A stretch of DNA of 64,000 nt from Mycobacterium sp. AT1 (GTDB lineage: Bacteria; Actinomycetota; Actinomycetes; Mycobacteriales; Mycobacteriaceae). How positions within the stretch are numbered: position 1 is the first letter of the stretch; each line of letters opens with the position of its first letter. The translations under genes were made by a program, and so were the position numbers. The notes below the pieces were generated by a model. The model made no database searches. It saw only the letters and a list, made by a program, of their open reading frames with translations, and was not told where the DNA came from. The stretch lies in contig NZ_MVOC01000004.1 of the NCBI RefSeq assembly GCF_002043095.1, positions 1 through 64,000 of the forward strand, in the 5' to 3' direction. This document shows positions 17,829 through 27,253 of the stretch, piece by piece.

Positions 17829-18566
17829 CTATGTCTGCGTCGCTTGAACGAGGGCAGCACGGTAGGTCTCGGAGTTCGCCTTCAAACGGTCCGTGGGAGC
17901 CAAGATGGCGAGGGCAAAGTCCGTACCGTTGTACTCGAACGGCGCCGCCATGCACGTGAGGCCGTGGATGAACTCCTCGTCGTCCATCGTCCACCCGTTC
18001 GCCGTGGCTCGCTCCAGCTCCTTCTCGAGCGTGGCGCGGCGCGTGATCGTGTTCTCGGTGAACTTCTTGAGATGAAGATCCTTGAGGATGCGGTCGCGCT
18101 TCTCTGGGTCGGCGCGGGCGAGCAAGATCTTGCCAGCGGCGCGCGCATGGAGCGCTCCGCGTTGACCCACTTGAACATCGGCCACTCGAACGGTGTGGTC
18201 GCCGGGCTCCTGCGCAATGAGCATGACGTCGTCACCAGACCACGTCGACAGAGAGCACGTCTCCCGGGTCGCCGCCCCGAGCTTCTTCAGACGTCGCACC
18301 GCGGCTTCCGGCGGCGTGAACTGGCGCTCGTACCCCTCAATGAGGGGAGGAATGGCACTTCCTAGTCGGTACCGTTGGCTCGCGTCCTGCTCGACGTAAC
18401 CGACTTGACGCAGGGTGTGCAACAGGTGGTAGGTCGTCTGAGGCGAAACGCCTATTCGACGGCTCAGCTCGGCGGCGGTCAGTTCCCCATCGCTGGCGGC
18501 CACTTCGGACACGATGGAAAGCCCTCTCGCCAAGGACTGAATGCGGTACGAGCCCTCGGTCACCAT
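17829..18566 (-). CDS. IclR-family transcriptional regulator
   Basis: A 245-residue regulator with an N-terminal winged helix (LTAAELSRRIGVSPQTTYHLLHTLRQVGYV, about 29-59) and the IclR effector domain (RGALHARAAGKILLA; GLTCMAAPFEYNG). Divergent from the catabolic operon starting at 18820 across a 250-base region rich in inverted repeats. Likely controls that operon and its own transcript in response to a small carboxylate or aromatic compound; effector unknown. Confidence 0.9.
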   Translation of the reverse strand: MVTEGSYRIQSLARGLSIVSEVAASDGELTAAELSRRIGVSPQTTYHLLHTLRQVGYVEQDASQRYRLGSAIPPLIEGYERQFTPPEAAVRRLKKLGAATRETCSLSTWSGDDVMLIAQEPGDHTVRVADVQVGQRGALHARAAGKILLARADPEKRDRILKDLHLKKFTENTITRRATLEKELERATANGWTMDDEEFIHGLTCMAAPFEYNGTDFALAILAPTDRLKANSETYRAALVQATQT

Positions 18567-18819
18567 GTTTCCTTAACATCGAATTGTTACGGTAGCTGTC
18601 ACAGTGTGATGGACGAAGGGCTGTTTGGCAATCGCCCCACTTGGCTCTGGCCATCGCCATATGATGGCTTGCATCATAGTACGAACCCCGTTTACTCTGG
18701 TGCCGACGCTGTCTAGCTGAGCCGCCGACGTGCGGAGGGGAACGCGCCGCGCCCGGTCGGTGCACTTGCCGATGCGTCATGGGGTTGGCGTCATTCGAAC
18801 GATCGTTGAAGGAGTCGAC
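18567..18819. promoter_or_regulatory. Divergent IclR/catabolic operon promoter region with several inverted repeats
   Basis: Perfect repeats seen: TCACAGTGTGA (18599-18609), GCCATC-N7-GATGGC (18650-18668) and ATGATG-GCTTG-CATCAT (18661-18677); the last two overlap. AACA-N6-TGTT lies at 18574-18587, just before the iclR start. The 17-base ATGATG/CATCAT element fits the size of an IclR operator. No gene is visible in this stretch. Confidence 0.5.
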
Positions 18820-19614
18820 ATGCCAACCGAATTGGGCCCGAGCGGAACGGTCGTGGTCAGCGGCGGAGCAAGCGGGATCGGCCTCGCGACCGTGTCAAGA
18901 CTGCTCGACGACGGTGTCGAGCGCTGCGCCATCGTCGATCTCGATCCCGATGCGGACGTCGTCACGCGCTTGACCGATCAGTACGGCGTTTCGCGCGTTA
19001 TGGCGGCGGCCTGCGACGTCGCGGATCAAGCCGCCGTCGCGCTGGTAGTGGACACGATCGCGCGATCTGGCCGCATCGCCGGAATCGTCAACTGCGCCGG
19101 CACCCTCCTCGCCAAACCGAGCTTGGATCTGACGCTGGCCGACCTCCACAAGTTGTTCGACGTCCATGTCGCGGGGTCGCTGTTCGTCGCGCAAGCCGCT
19201 GCGAGGACGTGGATTTCGCTGGGGCATCCCGGAGTGGTCGTCAACGTGAGTTCGGTGGCTTCCACCTTTGGCTGGCCCGGCCGGTTGCCGTACCCGATTG
19301 CCAAGACCGGTGTCGAGGCGCTGACGCGCACCCTCGCCGTCGAGTGGGCCCGCTGGGGGATTCGAGTCAACGCCGTCGCCCCGGGTTCCGTCGACTCTCC
19401 CTTGATGGCCGAGGGCCGGCGACCCGCGGGGGTGAAATCCCTTGAGGAAGTGGCCGATCGCCATGCGCTGGGCCGGGTGGCTTCCGCGTCCGAGGTCGCG
19501 GCAGTAATCGCCTTCCTGCTCTCGGCGCAGTCGTCGTTCATGACTGGCGCAGTCGTGCCAGTCGACGGAGGTTTCAACATCACAAAGGACTCAGCGAAGG
19601 AGTTGGCACGATGA
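18820..19614 (+). CDS. Short-chain dehydrogenase/reductase, first gene of catabolic operon
   Basis: A 264-residue SDR with SGGASGIG near 12-19, VSSVAS and the YPIAK catalytic motif near 163-167, and the C-terminal GAVVPVDGGF. Start ATG 18820 after GAAGGAG. Its stop overlaps the RidA start by four bases. Probably an NAD(P)-dependent hydroxyacid or polyol dehydrogenase in the pathway with the enolase-family and lactonase-family proteins (inference). Confidence 0.88.
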   Translation: MPTELGPSGTVVVSGGASGIGLATVSRLLDDGVERCAIVDLDPDADVVTRLTDQYGVSRVMAAACDVADQAAVALVVDTIARSGRIAGIVNCAGTLLAKPSLDLTLADLHKLFDVHVAGSLFVAQAAARTWISLGHPGVVVNVSSVASTFGWPGRLPYPIAKTGVEALTRTLAVEWARWGIRVNAVAPGSVDSPLMAEGRRPAGVKSLEEVADRHALGRVASASEVAAVIAFLLSAQSSFMTGAVVPVDGGFNITKDSAKELAR

Positions 19615-19997
19615 AGCGAGTAGTAGCCAAGGCGCCGTGGGTCGCGGAGTGGGGGTATTCCCGCGCCACCCGGATCGGGCCGCTCATCGAAGTCGGTGGC
19701 ACCACCGCGGGCAGGCCCGACGGGACCATCGAGGGTCCCGGTGACCTCTTCGCGCAAACGTCGTATGCACTGTCGGTGGTGCTCGCCGCCGTCGAAGAGC
19801 TCGGGGGCAGCAAGGCGGACGTGCTCCGCACGCGAGTGTTCTTACGCAACATCGACGATTGGCGCGAGGCTGGCAGGGCACATGCCGAGATGTTCGGCGA
19901 GCACCTGCCCACCAGCTCCTGCGTCGGTGGTTTGAAGTTCCTGCACCCGGATCTGCTCGTCGAGGTCGAAGCCACGGCGTACGTCCAGGACGTCTAG
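19611..19997 (+). CDS. RidA/YjgF family protein
   Basis: A 128-residue protein of the RidA superfamily, which hydrolyses reactive enamines/imines to ketoacids. Family features: PLIEVGGTTA, VLRTRVFLRNIDDW and the C-terminal LVEVEATAYV. Overlaps the SDR by ATGA and sits three bases before the enolase-superfamily gene. Its presence suggests that a 2-imino acid or other enamine forms in this pathway, so the substrate probably carries an amino group (inference). Confidence 0.87.
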   Translation: MKRVVAKAPWVAEWGYSRATRIGPLIEVGGTTAGRPDGTIEGPGDLFAQTSYALSVVLAAVEELGGSKADVLRTRVFLRNIDDWREAGRAHAEMFGEHLPTSSCVGGLKFLHPDLLVEVEATAYVQDV

Positions 19998-20000
19998 CAG

Positions 20001-21116
20001 GTGCACCTCGACGAAGGGATCCTCGACCTACGGGTGACGCGCACCCGCGTCGACCAGCTTCGCTTCGACATCGATCCCCCGCTGCACCTTGCCGGCAGGT
20101 CAATCGGGTCGAGAGAATACGTCGTCCTAGAGGTCACACTCGAAACAGGCGCAACCGGGACGGCCTACGTGCTGACCCGCGGCCAGCCAATCGGCGCAGC
20201 AGCGAGCGCCCTGGCGCATCAGGTGCTTGATAGCACTCTGGGACAACTCTTTTCACCGCGTGGCCAGCTTCTCGGAAGGTCCCCGGACCAGCGGGCGCGC
20301 GCAGTCCTTGACAACTGCGCGTGGGATCTCGCCGGATTGGTGCAGGGCGTTCCGACGTGGCGTCTACTGGGCGCGAGTCGCACCTCTCAGCCCGTGCTAC
20401 TCGTCGCTGGCTATCGGCGCCACGGTGAGAGCGACGGACTGATGGCCCGCCGCCTGGCGGGCTGGCGTGAGAAAGGCTATCGATCGGTCAAGATCGCCGC
20501 GGACCTCAGGAGCGATGCGACGACACGGTTGCTCGCCGCGATCCGCGAGATCGCTACCGCCGACGAACTCGAACTGGTCGTGGACTTGGGCTTCGCGGGG
20601 CGCGACGTGTCACAGGTCGTCGATGCGGCCCGCGCATGGGAGCCGTACGGCATCGCCTGGGTCGAGGACCCGCTGCCGGTGGGGGCGGCGACCGACATCG
20701 CCGAGATGCGAGCCGCGGCTGCGCTTCCGATTGCCGCCGGAGACGAGGCATCCCAAGGGGAGCTGTTCGGCCTACTCGACGCCGACGCCGTGGACGTTCT
20801 TCGGGCCGACTCGACTACGGTCGGCGGCCTCACCGGGCTTTCCGACGTCGTCACGCGCGCCACCGTCCCCGTTGCCCTGCACGTCTACCCCGAAATCCAC
20901 CGTCACGCCGCGCTGGTGATGAACGGGGTGAGCCCCATCGAGACCTTCCCGCCCGACGACCCCTTCGACTTCGTCGACCGATTCGTCCAGTGCGAGGATT
21001 CAGCGCTCGTCGACGGTGGATTCCTGCCGCCCACCACGCCAGGGCTTGGTTTGCGGTACCGGCCGGAGTCTTTGTCCGACAACGTGGTTGAGTCGACCAC
21101 CTTTGCTGCCGACTAG
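20001..21116 (+). CDS. Mandelate racemase/muconate lactonizing enzyme-family protein
   Basis: A 371-residue enolase-superfamily member. The barrel shows YRSVKIAAD (lysine at the catalytic position; no second lysine of a KxK pair), metal-ligand-type VVDLGF, WVEDPLPVG and AAGDEAS. The DANG-type aspartate motif is altered to DLGF. Members abstract an alpha-proton from a carboxylate in dehydration, racemisation or cycloisomerisation. The start is GTG 20001; an in-frame GTG at 20034 also gives a plausible N-terminus. Followed by a lactonase-family gene, a common pairing for acid-sugar pathways. Confidence 0.83.
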   Translation: MHLDEGILDLRVTRTRVDQLRFDIDPPLHLAGRSIGSREYVVLEVTLETGATGTAYVLTRGQPIGAAASALAHQVLDSTLGQLFSPRGQLLGRSPDQRARAVLDNCAWDLAGLVQGVPTWRLLGASRTSQPVLLVAGYRRHGESDGLMARRLAGWREKGYRSVKIAADLRSDATTRLLAAIREIATADELELVVDLGFAGRDVSQVVDAARAWEPYGIAWVEDPLPVGAATDIAEMRAAAALPIAAGDEASQGELFGLLDADAVDVLRADSTTVGGLTGLSDVVTRATVPVALHVYPEIHRHAALVMNGVSPIETFPPDDPFDFVDRFVQCEDSALVDGGFLPPTTPGLGLRYRPESLSDNVVESTTFAAD

Positions 21117-21131
21117 CCCGAGGATGTCCAA

Positions 21132-21998
21132 GTGGTCGAGCTGATGGGTCGAGGATTCTCGTTCACGGAAGGTCCTCGCTGGCATGAGGGGGCGCTGTGG
21201 TTCTCCGACTTCTACACACATCGGGTCATCCGTTGGGATGGCGGGTCGTTTCGCACCGTCTGCGAGGTACCCGGTCAGCCATCTGGACTCGGCTTTAGTC
21301 CTGACGGCGATCTCCTGGTCGTGTCGATGCTCGAGCGGCGACTGTTGCGTCTGCATGCGGGAGTGCTCGAAGTCGTCGCAGATCTCGCCGTTCACTTTCC
21401 TGGCCCGGCCAACGACATGTGCGTAGATGCGGCTGGTCGGGCCTACATCGGCAACGACGGCCACGTGAATCCCCTTCAGCCGACGGTGCTCGTCCGGGTC
21501 GACCCCGACGGTACGGTGGCCGTCGCCGCCACCGACGTCGTCACTCCCAACGGCGTCGTCCTGTCGCCAAACGGGACACTGCTCTTATTGGCGGAGTCAT
21601 TCGCGGGTCGGGTAAGTGCGTGGGACGTTCGGCCCGATGGTTCACTGACGAATCGCCGAGTATGGGCCAACTTCGGCGTTCCGCGACTTGCCGGGACGTT
21701 GAGCGAGGCACGCAAGCAAGCGCTGATGATCACCGACGGCATCACCCTCGACGCCACCGGCCATCTGTGGATCGCCGACGCGGCAGGGTCCGGCGTGTGG
21801 TGCGTCGCCGAAGGTGGAAGCATCGTCGACCACGTCGACACCGGCCCCTACACCGCCTACTCGGCGGTGCTCGGAGGTGACGACGGGCGCAGCTTGTTCA
21901 TCACGGCCGGGCCGGCCCTCGACGACATTCATCAAGACGGTCGGGATCAATCGGTCATCCTGATGGCGCGAGTCGACGTGCCCGGCGCGGGCTTCTGA
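21132..21998 (+). CDS. SMP-30/gluconolactonase-family lactonase
   Basis: A 288-residue six-bladed beta-propeller. Typical metal-site features: FTEGPRWHEGALWFSDF (Glu), TPNGVVLSPNG (Asn) and ITDGITLDATGHLWIAD (Asp). It should hydrolyse a sugar-acid or related lactone. The start is GTG 21132 with GAGGA eight bases upstream; an ATG at 21144 is an alternative. Last gene of the SDR-RidA-MR/MLE-lactonase operon. Confidence 0.87.
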   Translation: MVELMGRGFSFTEGPRWHEGALWFSDFYTHRVIRWDGGSFRTVCEVPGQPSGLGFSPDGDLLVVSMLERRLLRLHAGVLEVVADLAVHFPGPANDMCVDAAGRAYIGNDGHVNPLQPTVLVRVDPDGTVAVAATDVVTPNGVVLSPNGTLLLLAESFAGRVSAWDVRPDGSLTNRRVWANFGVPRLAGTLSEARKQALMITDGITLDATGHLWIADAAGSGVWCVAEGGSIVDHVDTGPYTAYSAVLGGDDGRSLFITAGPALDDIHQDGRDQSVILMARVDVPGAGF

Positions 21999-22026
21999 CA
22001 CGCGCCGGTCGTCGATGCGAAACCCC

Positions 22027-22788
22027 CTAGGCAGTGACGCTTTCCCGATATTCGCGCGCGGTCTCCATCAGCCACGGGAACACCGGGTCGAGCTCCATGT
22101 GCCACTCCGGATGCCATTGCACTCCAAGAACCGGACGGCCGACGAACTCAATGGATTCGACGGACCCGTCCGCCGTGCGGCCGGTCGCGGTCAAGCCCAA
22201 CCCGCATTCCTTGACCGCCTGGTGGTGGAGCGAGTTCGTCTGCGTGGACTCACCGTAGATGGAGTGGGCGATCGAATCGGGGGTGAAGGTCACGACGTGA
22301 TTGGCGTGGCCCGGCGTCGGCGGTGGCTCCTCTGCGGCATGGACGATTCCGGCGACGGTGATGTCCTCGACGAGGGTTCCGCCCAACGCGACGTTGAGTA
22401 CTTGGTGTCCCCTGCAGATTCCGAGGACGGGAAGCCGTCGTTCAACTGCGGCCCGCACTAGCGCGATCTCGTACTCGTCGCGCTCGCGGTCATGGACGTT
22501 CGCATCCCGCCGAGGGTCGGCATTGGCGTCGGCGAGGGCAGAATTGCCTCCCCAAAAGTCGGGGTGAACGTCCTGCCCCCCAGTCACCAACAGTGCATCC
22601 AGTCGGTCGATCACCCCCGAGTCCGCCGACTCGAAGGGCAGGAGGACCGGAATGCCCCCTGCCTCGAGAACGCGACGACCGTTGTCAGACCAGTAGACGT
22701 CGACGTGCATGTCGTGGAAGCGCGGGTGATAGCTCAGCACGCTTCCCGCAGCCAAGCGACGACCGGTGATTCCGACGAGTGGTTTCAC
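22027..22788 (-). CDS. Class I glutamine-amidotransferase-like gamma-glutamyl hydrolase (PuuD-like)
   Basis: A 253-residue hydrolase of the peptidase C26 group. Catalytic Cys in LGICRGHQVLNVALGG near 124 and His/Glu in LGVQWHPEW near 228. PuuD cleaves gamma-glutamyl-GABA. It follows the glutamine-synthetase-like gene after 116 bases and together with it and the APC permease forms a PuuPAD-like set for breakdown of an amine through a gamma-glutamyl intermediate (established for E. coli putrescine; inferred here). Confidence 0.87.
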   Translation of the reverse strand: MKPLVGITGRRLAAGSVLSYHPRFHDMHVDVYWSDNGRRVLEAGGIPVLLPFESADSGVIDRLDALLVTGGQDVHPDFWGGNSALADANADPRRDANVHDRERDEYEIALVRAAVERRLPVLGICRGHQVLNVALGGTLVEDITVAGIVHAAEEPPPTPGHANHVVTFTPDSIAHSIYGESTQTNSLHHQAVKECGLGLTATGRTADGSVESIEFVGRPVLGVQWHPEWHMELDPVFPWLMETAREYRESVTA

Positions 22789-22904
22789 GAAAGTGTCTCT
22801 CGGACACGCGCGGCTGACGGCGCCTCTTCTTGACGGAGCGGAATGTGTTGACTATTCATGAAATACGCGAGGACCTTTCGTGGGTGCGGCGACGGCAGTC
22901 GCGG

Positions 22905-24338
22905 TCAGGTGACTTCCAGGTATCGAGCCAGCTCCCAGTCGGGAACGTGTGCGTCGCGCAGCGCCTCGTAAGTGTCGATCTCCGAAATGCGAGACGCCGC
23001 ATAGTGGTCGACGAAGTCATCGCCGTACCACTGGCGCGCAAGTGCCGACGCGTTGAGCGCGTCGGCCGCGGCACGTAGGTTCCCGGGAAACGGCTTGGGG
23101 TCGGCGTCGGCGTACGCCGCGCCCGTCGATGGCCTTGGCGGCTCGATGCGATTGCGGACCCCGTGCAGTCCACCGTCGAGGCTGGCGGCGATGGCGAGGT
23201 AGGGGTGGAAGTCGGCGCCACCTCGGCGATGCTCCAAACGGGTCGCAGATCGGGAATCGGTGATGACGCGCAGACAAGCGGCTCGGTTGTCGATGCCCCA
23301 ACTGATATTGGTGGGGGCGAAGAACTTCGGATCGAGCCGACGGTATGAGTTGGCGTAGGGGCATTGGAACACCGAGAGCTCACCAGCGGTGGCAACCACC
23401 CCGCCGACGTAATGTCGGAAGGTCTCCGACATACCCGTGCTTTGGCCGTCTTCGGGGCAAAATGCGTTGTGCCCGTTACGAAGCAAGCTCTGGTGTAGGT
23501 GCGCTCCGGCGCCCTCTTGCTGCATGTGGGGTTTGGCGACGAAGCTCGCCAGCATGCCGTTGCGCCGCGCAACGTCCTTGCACGCCTGCTTGAAGCGTGC
23601 GGCGTTGTCTGCGGCTTGCAGCGGGGGCACCGGCGAAAGGGCTGCCTCGAGCATTCCGTATCCCAGCTCGGTGGAGAACGCCTCGACCTCAATGCCGTAG
23701 CGGGCGAGGGCTGCGTCGAGTTCGGCGACGAATCGGCCGTGGTCGGGCCACCGATGAACGCTGAGTGTTTGCCGCGTGCGGCCGACGCCGCGGAGTCGGG
23801 TGGGACGCTGCTCACGCAGGGCGGTTTCGGCGGGGTCGTCGATCTCGTAGAGGTAGAACTCCAACTCGACGCCGATCAGCGCCTCGTAACCGGCGTCTGC
23901 CAGGCGTCCACACGTTCGCCGTAGTGCGGACCGCCCGTCGAACTGGACCGGCTCACCAGTCTTCGATTGGACGTCACAGATGACCGCGGCGACTCCGTCT
24001 TCATTGGGTGCAGGGCGCAGGGTCGACCAGTCCGGTATGGCGAAGAAGTCGGGAAAGCCGTGATCGGCGCTGGCTATGGGTACGTCGTATGCGCCGTCGT
24101 CGACGCTAAGGGCGTAGAAGAATTCGGGAAGGCCGATACCCCCGCGGGACAGAGCCTTTTCGACGGTGACGTACTTACCGCGGAGACGTCCGTCGGTGTC
24201 GATGAACTCGACGCGCACCCGGCGAACGTCTAGTGCCTCAAGCTCCTCCTTGGCGGCCATTGGTGAATTCTGTCGAAGGTCTCTGGTCACGGAGCCGTTC
24301 TTGCTGACCGGAGGGGTGGTGACGACGTCACTGGGCAC
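22905..24338 (-). CDS. Glutamine-synthetase-like gamma-glutamyl-amine ligase (PuuA-like)
   Basis: A 477-residue member of the glutamine-synthetase fold. Visible: VEFIDTDGRLRGKYV in the N-terminal beta-grasp, ELEFYLYEIDD, FVAKPHMQQEGAGAHLHQS and the NSYRRL segment typical of PuuA/GlnA3/GlnA4-type ligases. I chose GTG 24338 because GAGGAGG lies seven bases upstream; ATG 24260 would drop 26 residues. The start overlaps the permease stop by 11 bases, so the two are coupled. Probably ligates glutamate to an amine imported by the permease; the amine is unknown. Confidence 0.87.
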   Translation of the reverse strand: MPSDVVTTPPVSKNGSVTRDLRQNSPMAAKEELEALDVRRVRVEFIDTDGRLRGKYVTVEKALSRGGIGLPEFFYALSVDDGAYDVPIASADHGFPDFFAIPDWSTLRPAPNEDGVAAVICDVQSKTGEPVQFDGRSALRRTCGRLADAGYEALIGVELEFYLYEIDDPAETALREQRPTRLRGVGRTRQTLSVHRWPDHGRFVAELDAALARYGIEVEAFSTELGYGMLEAALSPVPPLQAADNAARFKQACKDVARRNGMLASFVAKPHMQQEGAGAHLHQSLLRNGHNAFCPEDGQSTGMSETFRHYVGGVVATAGELSVFQCPYANSYRRLDPKFFAPTNISWGIDNRAACLRVITDSRSATRLEHRRGGADFHPYLAIAASLDGGLHGVRNRIEPPRPSTGAAYADADPKPFPGNLRAAADALNASALARQWYGDDFVDHYAASRISEIDTYEALRDAHVPDWELARYLEVT

Positions 24339-25836
24339 GAGGTGCCTCCTCGTTCTCGTTGGCGGCAGCTGTTTGCGCGCTACTCGCGGTGGTTCTAGAT
24401 GGTGCTCGGTCGTGCGGTGCCCCGTCGACCCCGCCACCGTCGAAGTCGGGCCGCCTTCCTCCGACGAACCATCCGCCGACGGCGACCACGACGTAGAGGA
24501 GCGGTGACCACGTCACGATCGACGATGTCGAACCCGTGAGACCTGCGAAGTTGACCAGCACGATCGCGAGGAAGGCGGCGAGGGAAACACCCGCGACGAT
24601 CGGTGACAGCGCCGTGGTCCATAGTCGACGGTCCCTGGTACGCCTGAAGTAGACGAAGATCGCCACCGCGCACATGATCTCCAGGGCGAAGATCGCGACC
24701 GAGCCCAGCACGCCGAGGATGGCTGCCACCTTGAGGTAGGGGTCGAGTCGAGCGATCCGGCACAGGAAGAGGACCACGCAGATCACGAACGCCAGGGCAA
24801 TCCCAGAGTTGGCCGGTGAGCCGTGCTTTGGATGAACCTGGGCCAGACGTCCGCGTGGCGAAAGCGCGCGCGACATGTTCAGCGTGTACTGCGCGGTGGT
24901 GTTGAACACGACGATCAGTGTCGCGAACAAGCTGGTCATGAGGACCACTTCGAACACGACACCCATCCACGCACCCAGGTTCGCACTGGCGACCATCGGC
25001 ACCAGCTGGCCGGAGTCGGGACCTTGCGCGATCTCGATGGCCTTCTCTGGACCAAAGCCGGCCAAGACCACCCACGCACCCAGGCCGAAGGTGGTGAACA
25101 AGATGACGACACCGATCATCGTGGCGCGGCCGATCGTCTTCTCCGGATTGCGGACGTGGCGGGTGAATACCGCTGTCACTTCGAATCCGACGAAGCACAA
25201 GAACGCCAGGGCCAAGGCGAATCCGGGTGATCCACTGAATACCTGTGTGGGCGAGAAGCTTGCCAGCGGAAATGCCGGCAGACCCTGTCGAATGACGACG
25301 GCAACGCCAAGTGCTCCAAGTATCGCGAATTCGATCATCAGGAACCCGGCGGTGACCAGAGCGCTCTCCTTCACCCCTAGGAACATGAGCAGGGCGGCGA
25401 CGACTACCAGACCGACGCCCCACACCACCCAGTCGAGATCCAGGCCGAACCGCGTCCGGAAGAACGTGCTGACGAAGTACGAGAGCAGGGCGGCGACGAA
25501 CACCGTGATAACGGCATACGCGGTGGTGGCGACGAATCCCGCTGACAGGCCTGCCCTTCCGCCAAGCCCGGCGCGGATGAACCCGAAGAAACCTCCCGCC
25601 GAGGGCAGCGCCTGGGCCATCGCGGCGTAGCCGAACGCGAAGATCACCAGCACCACTCCGACGAGTACGAACGCCCCCGGCGTGCCGATGCCGTTGCCGA
25701 CACCAAGCATCAACGGAACGGTTCCCACAACGACCCCGACGGGCGACGCCATGGCCACGACCATCAGGGCCAGAGTCATCGTGCCCATCAATTTTCGTGG
25801 CGCAGGCGACGCTGAGGTTTGAGCTTCGGTGAACAT
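24328..25836 (-). CDS. APC-superfamily amino-acid/amine permease
   Basis: A 502-residue transporter with about twelve hydrophobic segments. Family features: TLALMVVAMASPVGVVVGTVPL in TM1, GYAAMAQALPSAGGFFGFIRAGLG after TM2 and CFVGFEVTAVFTRHVRNPEKTIGRA. Start ATG 25836 after GAGGAATCAAAT. First gene of the permease-ligase-amidotransferase operon and divergent from the alcohol dehydrogenase operon. Likely imports the amine or amino acid degraded by this island (inference). Confidence 0.88.
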   Translation of the reverse strand: MFTEAQTSASPAPRKLMGTMTLALMVVAMASPVGVVVGTVPLMLGVGNGIGTPGAFVLVGVVLVIFAFGYAAMAQALPSAGGFFGFIRAGLGGRAGLSAGFVATTAYAVITVFVAALLSYFVSTFFRTRFGLDLDWVVWGVGLVVVAALLMFLGVKESALVTAGFLMIEFAILGALGVAVVIRQGLPAFPLASFSPTQVFSGSPGFALALAFLCFVGFEVTAVFTRHVRNPEKTIGRATMIGVVILFTTFGLGAWVVLAGFGPEKAIEIAQGPDSGQLVPMVASANLGAWMGVVFEVVLMTSLFATLIVVFNTTAQYTLNMSRALSPRGRLAQVHPKHGSPANSGIALAFVICVVLFLCRIARLDPYLKVAAILGVLGSVAIFALEIMCAVAIFVYFRRTRDRRLWTTALSPIVAGVSLAAFLAIVLVNFAGLTGSTSSIVTWSPLLYVVVAVGGWFVGGRRPDFDGGGVDGAPHDRAPSRTTASSAQTAAANENEEAPRAQ

Positions 25837-26136
25837 ATTTGATTCCTCACCCGATGAGACTCCGCCCCGGAACGGTTCTGGCGGTGTGAGGAGGCACACT
25901 ATCACCGTCTCACGATTCGATGGAACTAGTAAAATAGTGATGCATTTCCTTCGCCCCGCTTGGAATGAACCGACCTCGCCGATCGCGGAGCCAACCCGCG
26001 ATCGACACGTGCCCAGCCGTCGCATGGCATCACTATTTTATTACTTACATCGGATCCTGAGGCAGTGCTACTGTCCGTGGCAGCCCGGCGGTGCGTCGCC
26101 GAGGCCGCCGAAACTCTTTACGGATGAGAACAACAC
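25837..26136. promoter_or_regulatory. Divergent regulatory region with a long-spaced 14-base inverted repeat
   Basis: TAAAATAGTGATGC at 25930-25943 recurs exactly inverted as GCATCACTATTTTA at 26027-26040. Each copy contains a TAAAAT that could be a -10 element directed outward across the other copy, and the arms are nearly equidistant from the two flanking start codons (94 and 97 bases). The AT-rich arms stand out in GC-rich DNA. No gene is visible here. Confidence 0.55.
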
Positions 26137-27207
26137 ATGCCTACCAACGCTCAAGTCGCCGTTCTGCGAGCCGGGTCGGACGTCTTGTCCGTCGAGGACG
26201 TCGAACTGCCCGATCCGACGCAGAACCAGGTCCTGGTCCGCAACCTCGGCGCCGGCGTCTGCCACAGCCAACTTCACGAGATCCGCGCTCAGCGCGACCG
26301 GACCTACTTCCTGGGCCACGAAGCCTGCGGAATCGTCGAGTCCGTCGGACCCGACGCCCACTTCGTCGTTCCCGGAGACGCCGTTTCGGTGTCCTGGGTC
26401 CCCCGGCCCGGCATCGGCACACCCTGGCGGGCGGGCGCCGCGCTCGAGGACGGGGAGTACGCCTCCACCGACGAGATGATCTACACCTGGAGCACACACA
26501 GCCTGATCGACCAGCGTTATGTAGTACGGATTCCCCACGAGGTCGCACGCGACGCCGCCGCGGTTCTAGGCTGCGCGGTGCTGACGGGCGCGTCCGCGGT
26601 GGTGCGAACGGCCAAGGTGCCCGCCGGCGCGAGCGTGGTCGTCTGGGGCGCCGGCGGCGTGGGACTCTCTGCCATCGCCGCCGCTCGGCACGCCAAGGCC
26701 GGGCATGTCATCGCCGTCGACGTATCGCCTGAAAAGCTCGCGCTAGCCATGGATTTCGGTGCCACACACGCGGTGGACGCGGCCCAAACAGATCCCGTTG
26801 CAGCTCTGTTCGAGATCACCGCACGAGTCGACGGTCCTCCGGGAGCCGACTACGTCTTCGACTGCGTCGCCCAGCAGTCGACGCTCGACACGGCACTCGC
26901 CGCAGTTCGACGCGGAGTACTAGGCACATCACGGGGCGGACAACTCGTTGTCGTCGGAGTACCGGCACCGGGGGTCGGAGTATCGGCTCGCGAGCTGCTC
27001 ATCGGACAGAAGACGGCGACTGCGAGCCTGGGAGTGCCTGAAGACACCGGCCGTGAAATCCCCCTGCTCGCCCAATGGTGCATGAACGGCGACATCGACC
27101 TCGACGCACTCGTGACAGATCGCTACGAGCTCCACGACATCAATCGAGCGATTTCGGATCTTGCCGGTGGTCGAGTGCGAGGCCGCGCAATTCTGACCTT
27201 CCCCTAG
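26137..27207 (+). CDS. Zinc-type alcohol dehydrogenase (MDR family)
   Basis: A 356-residue medium-chain dehydrogenase. Catalytic zinc ligands GVCHSQLHE (Cys near 42) and GHEACG (His/Glu near 67) are present, and the Rossmann motif GAGGVG lies near 177-182. The four-cysteine structural zinc lobe typical of liver ADH is absent: the loop reads SWVPRPGIGTPWRAG. NAD-dependent oxidation of an alcohol to a carbonyl compound is expected. It leads the operon with the E1 and E2 genes, which could then oxidise the resulting oxo compound. Confidence 0.87.
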   Translation: MPTNAQVAVLRAGSDVLSVEDVELPDPTQNQVLVRNLGAGVCHSQLHEIRAQRDRTYFLGHEACGIVESVGPDAHFVVPGDAVSVSWVPRPGIGTPWRAGAALEDGEYASTDEMIYTWSTHSLIDQRYVVRIPHEVARDAAAVLGCAVLTGASAVVRTAKVPAGASVVVWGAGGVGLSAIAAARHAKAGHVIAVDVSPEKLALAMDFGATHAVDAAQTDPVAALFEITARVDGPPGADYVFDCVAQQSTLDTALAAVRRGVLGTSRGGQLVVVGVPAPGVGVSARELLIGQKTATASLGVPEDTGREIPLLAQWCMNGDIDLDALVTDRYELHDINRAISDLAGGRVRGRAILTFP

Positions 27208-27253
27208 CCACGCCCAAACACCTCTGTCTGACTGTCCCCCATAGGAGTTGATC

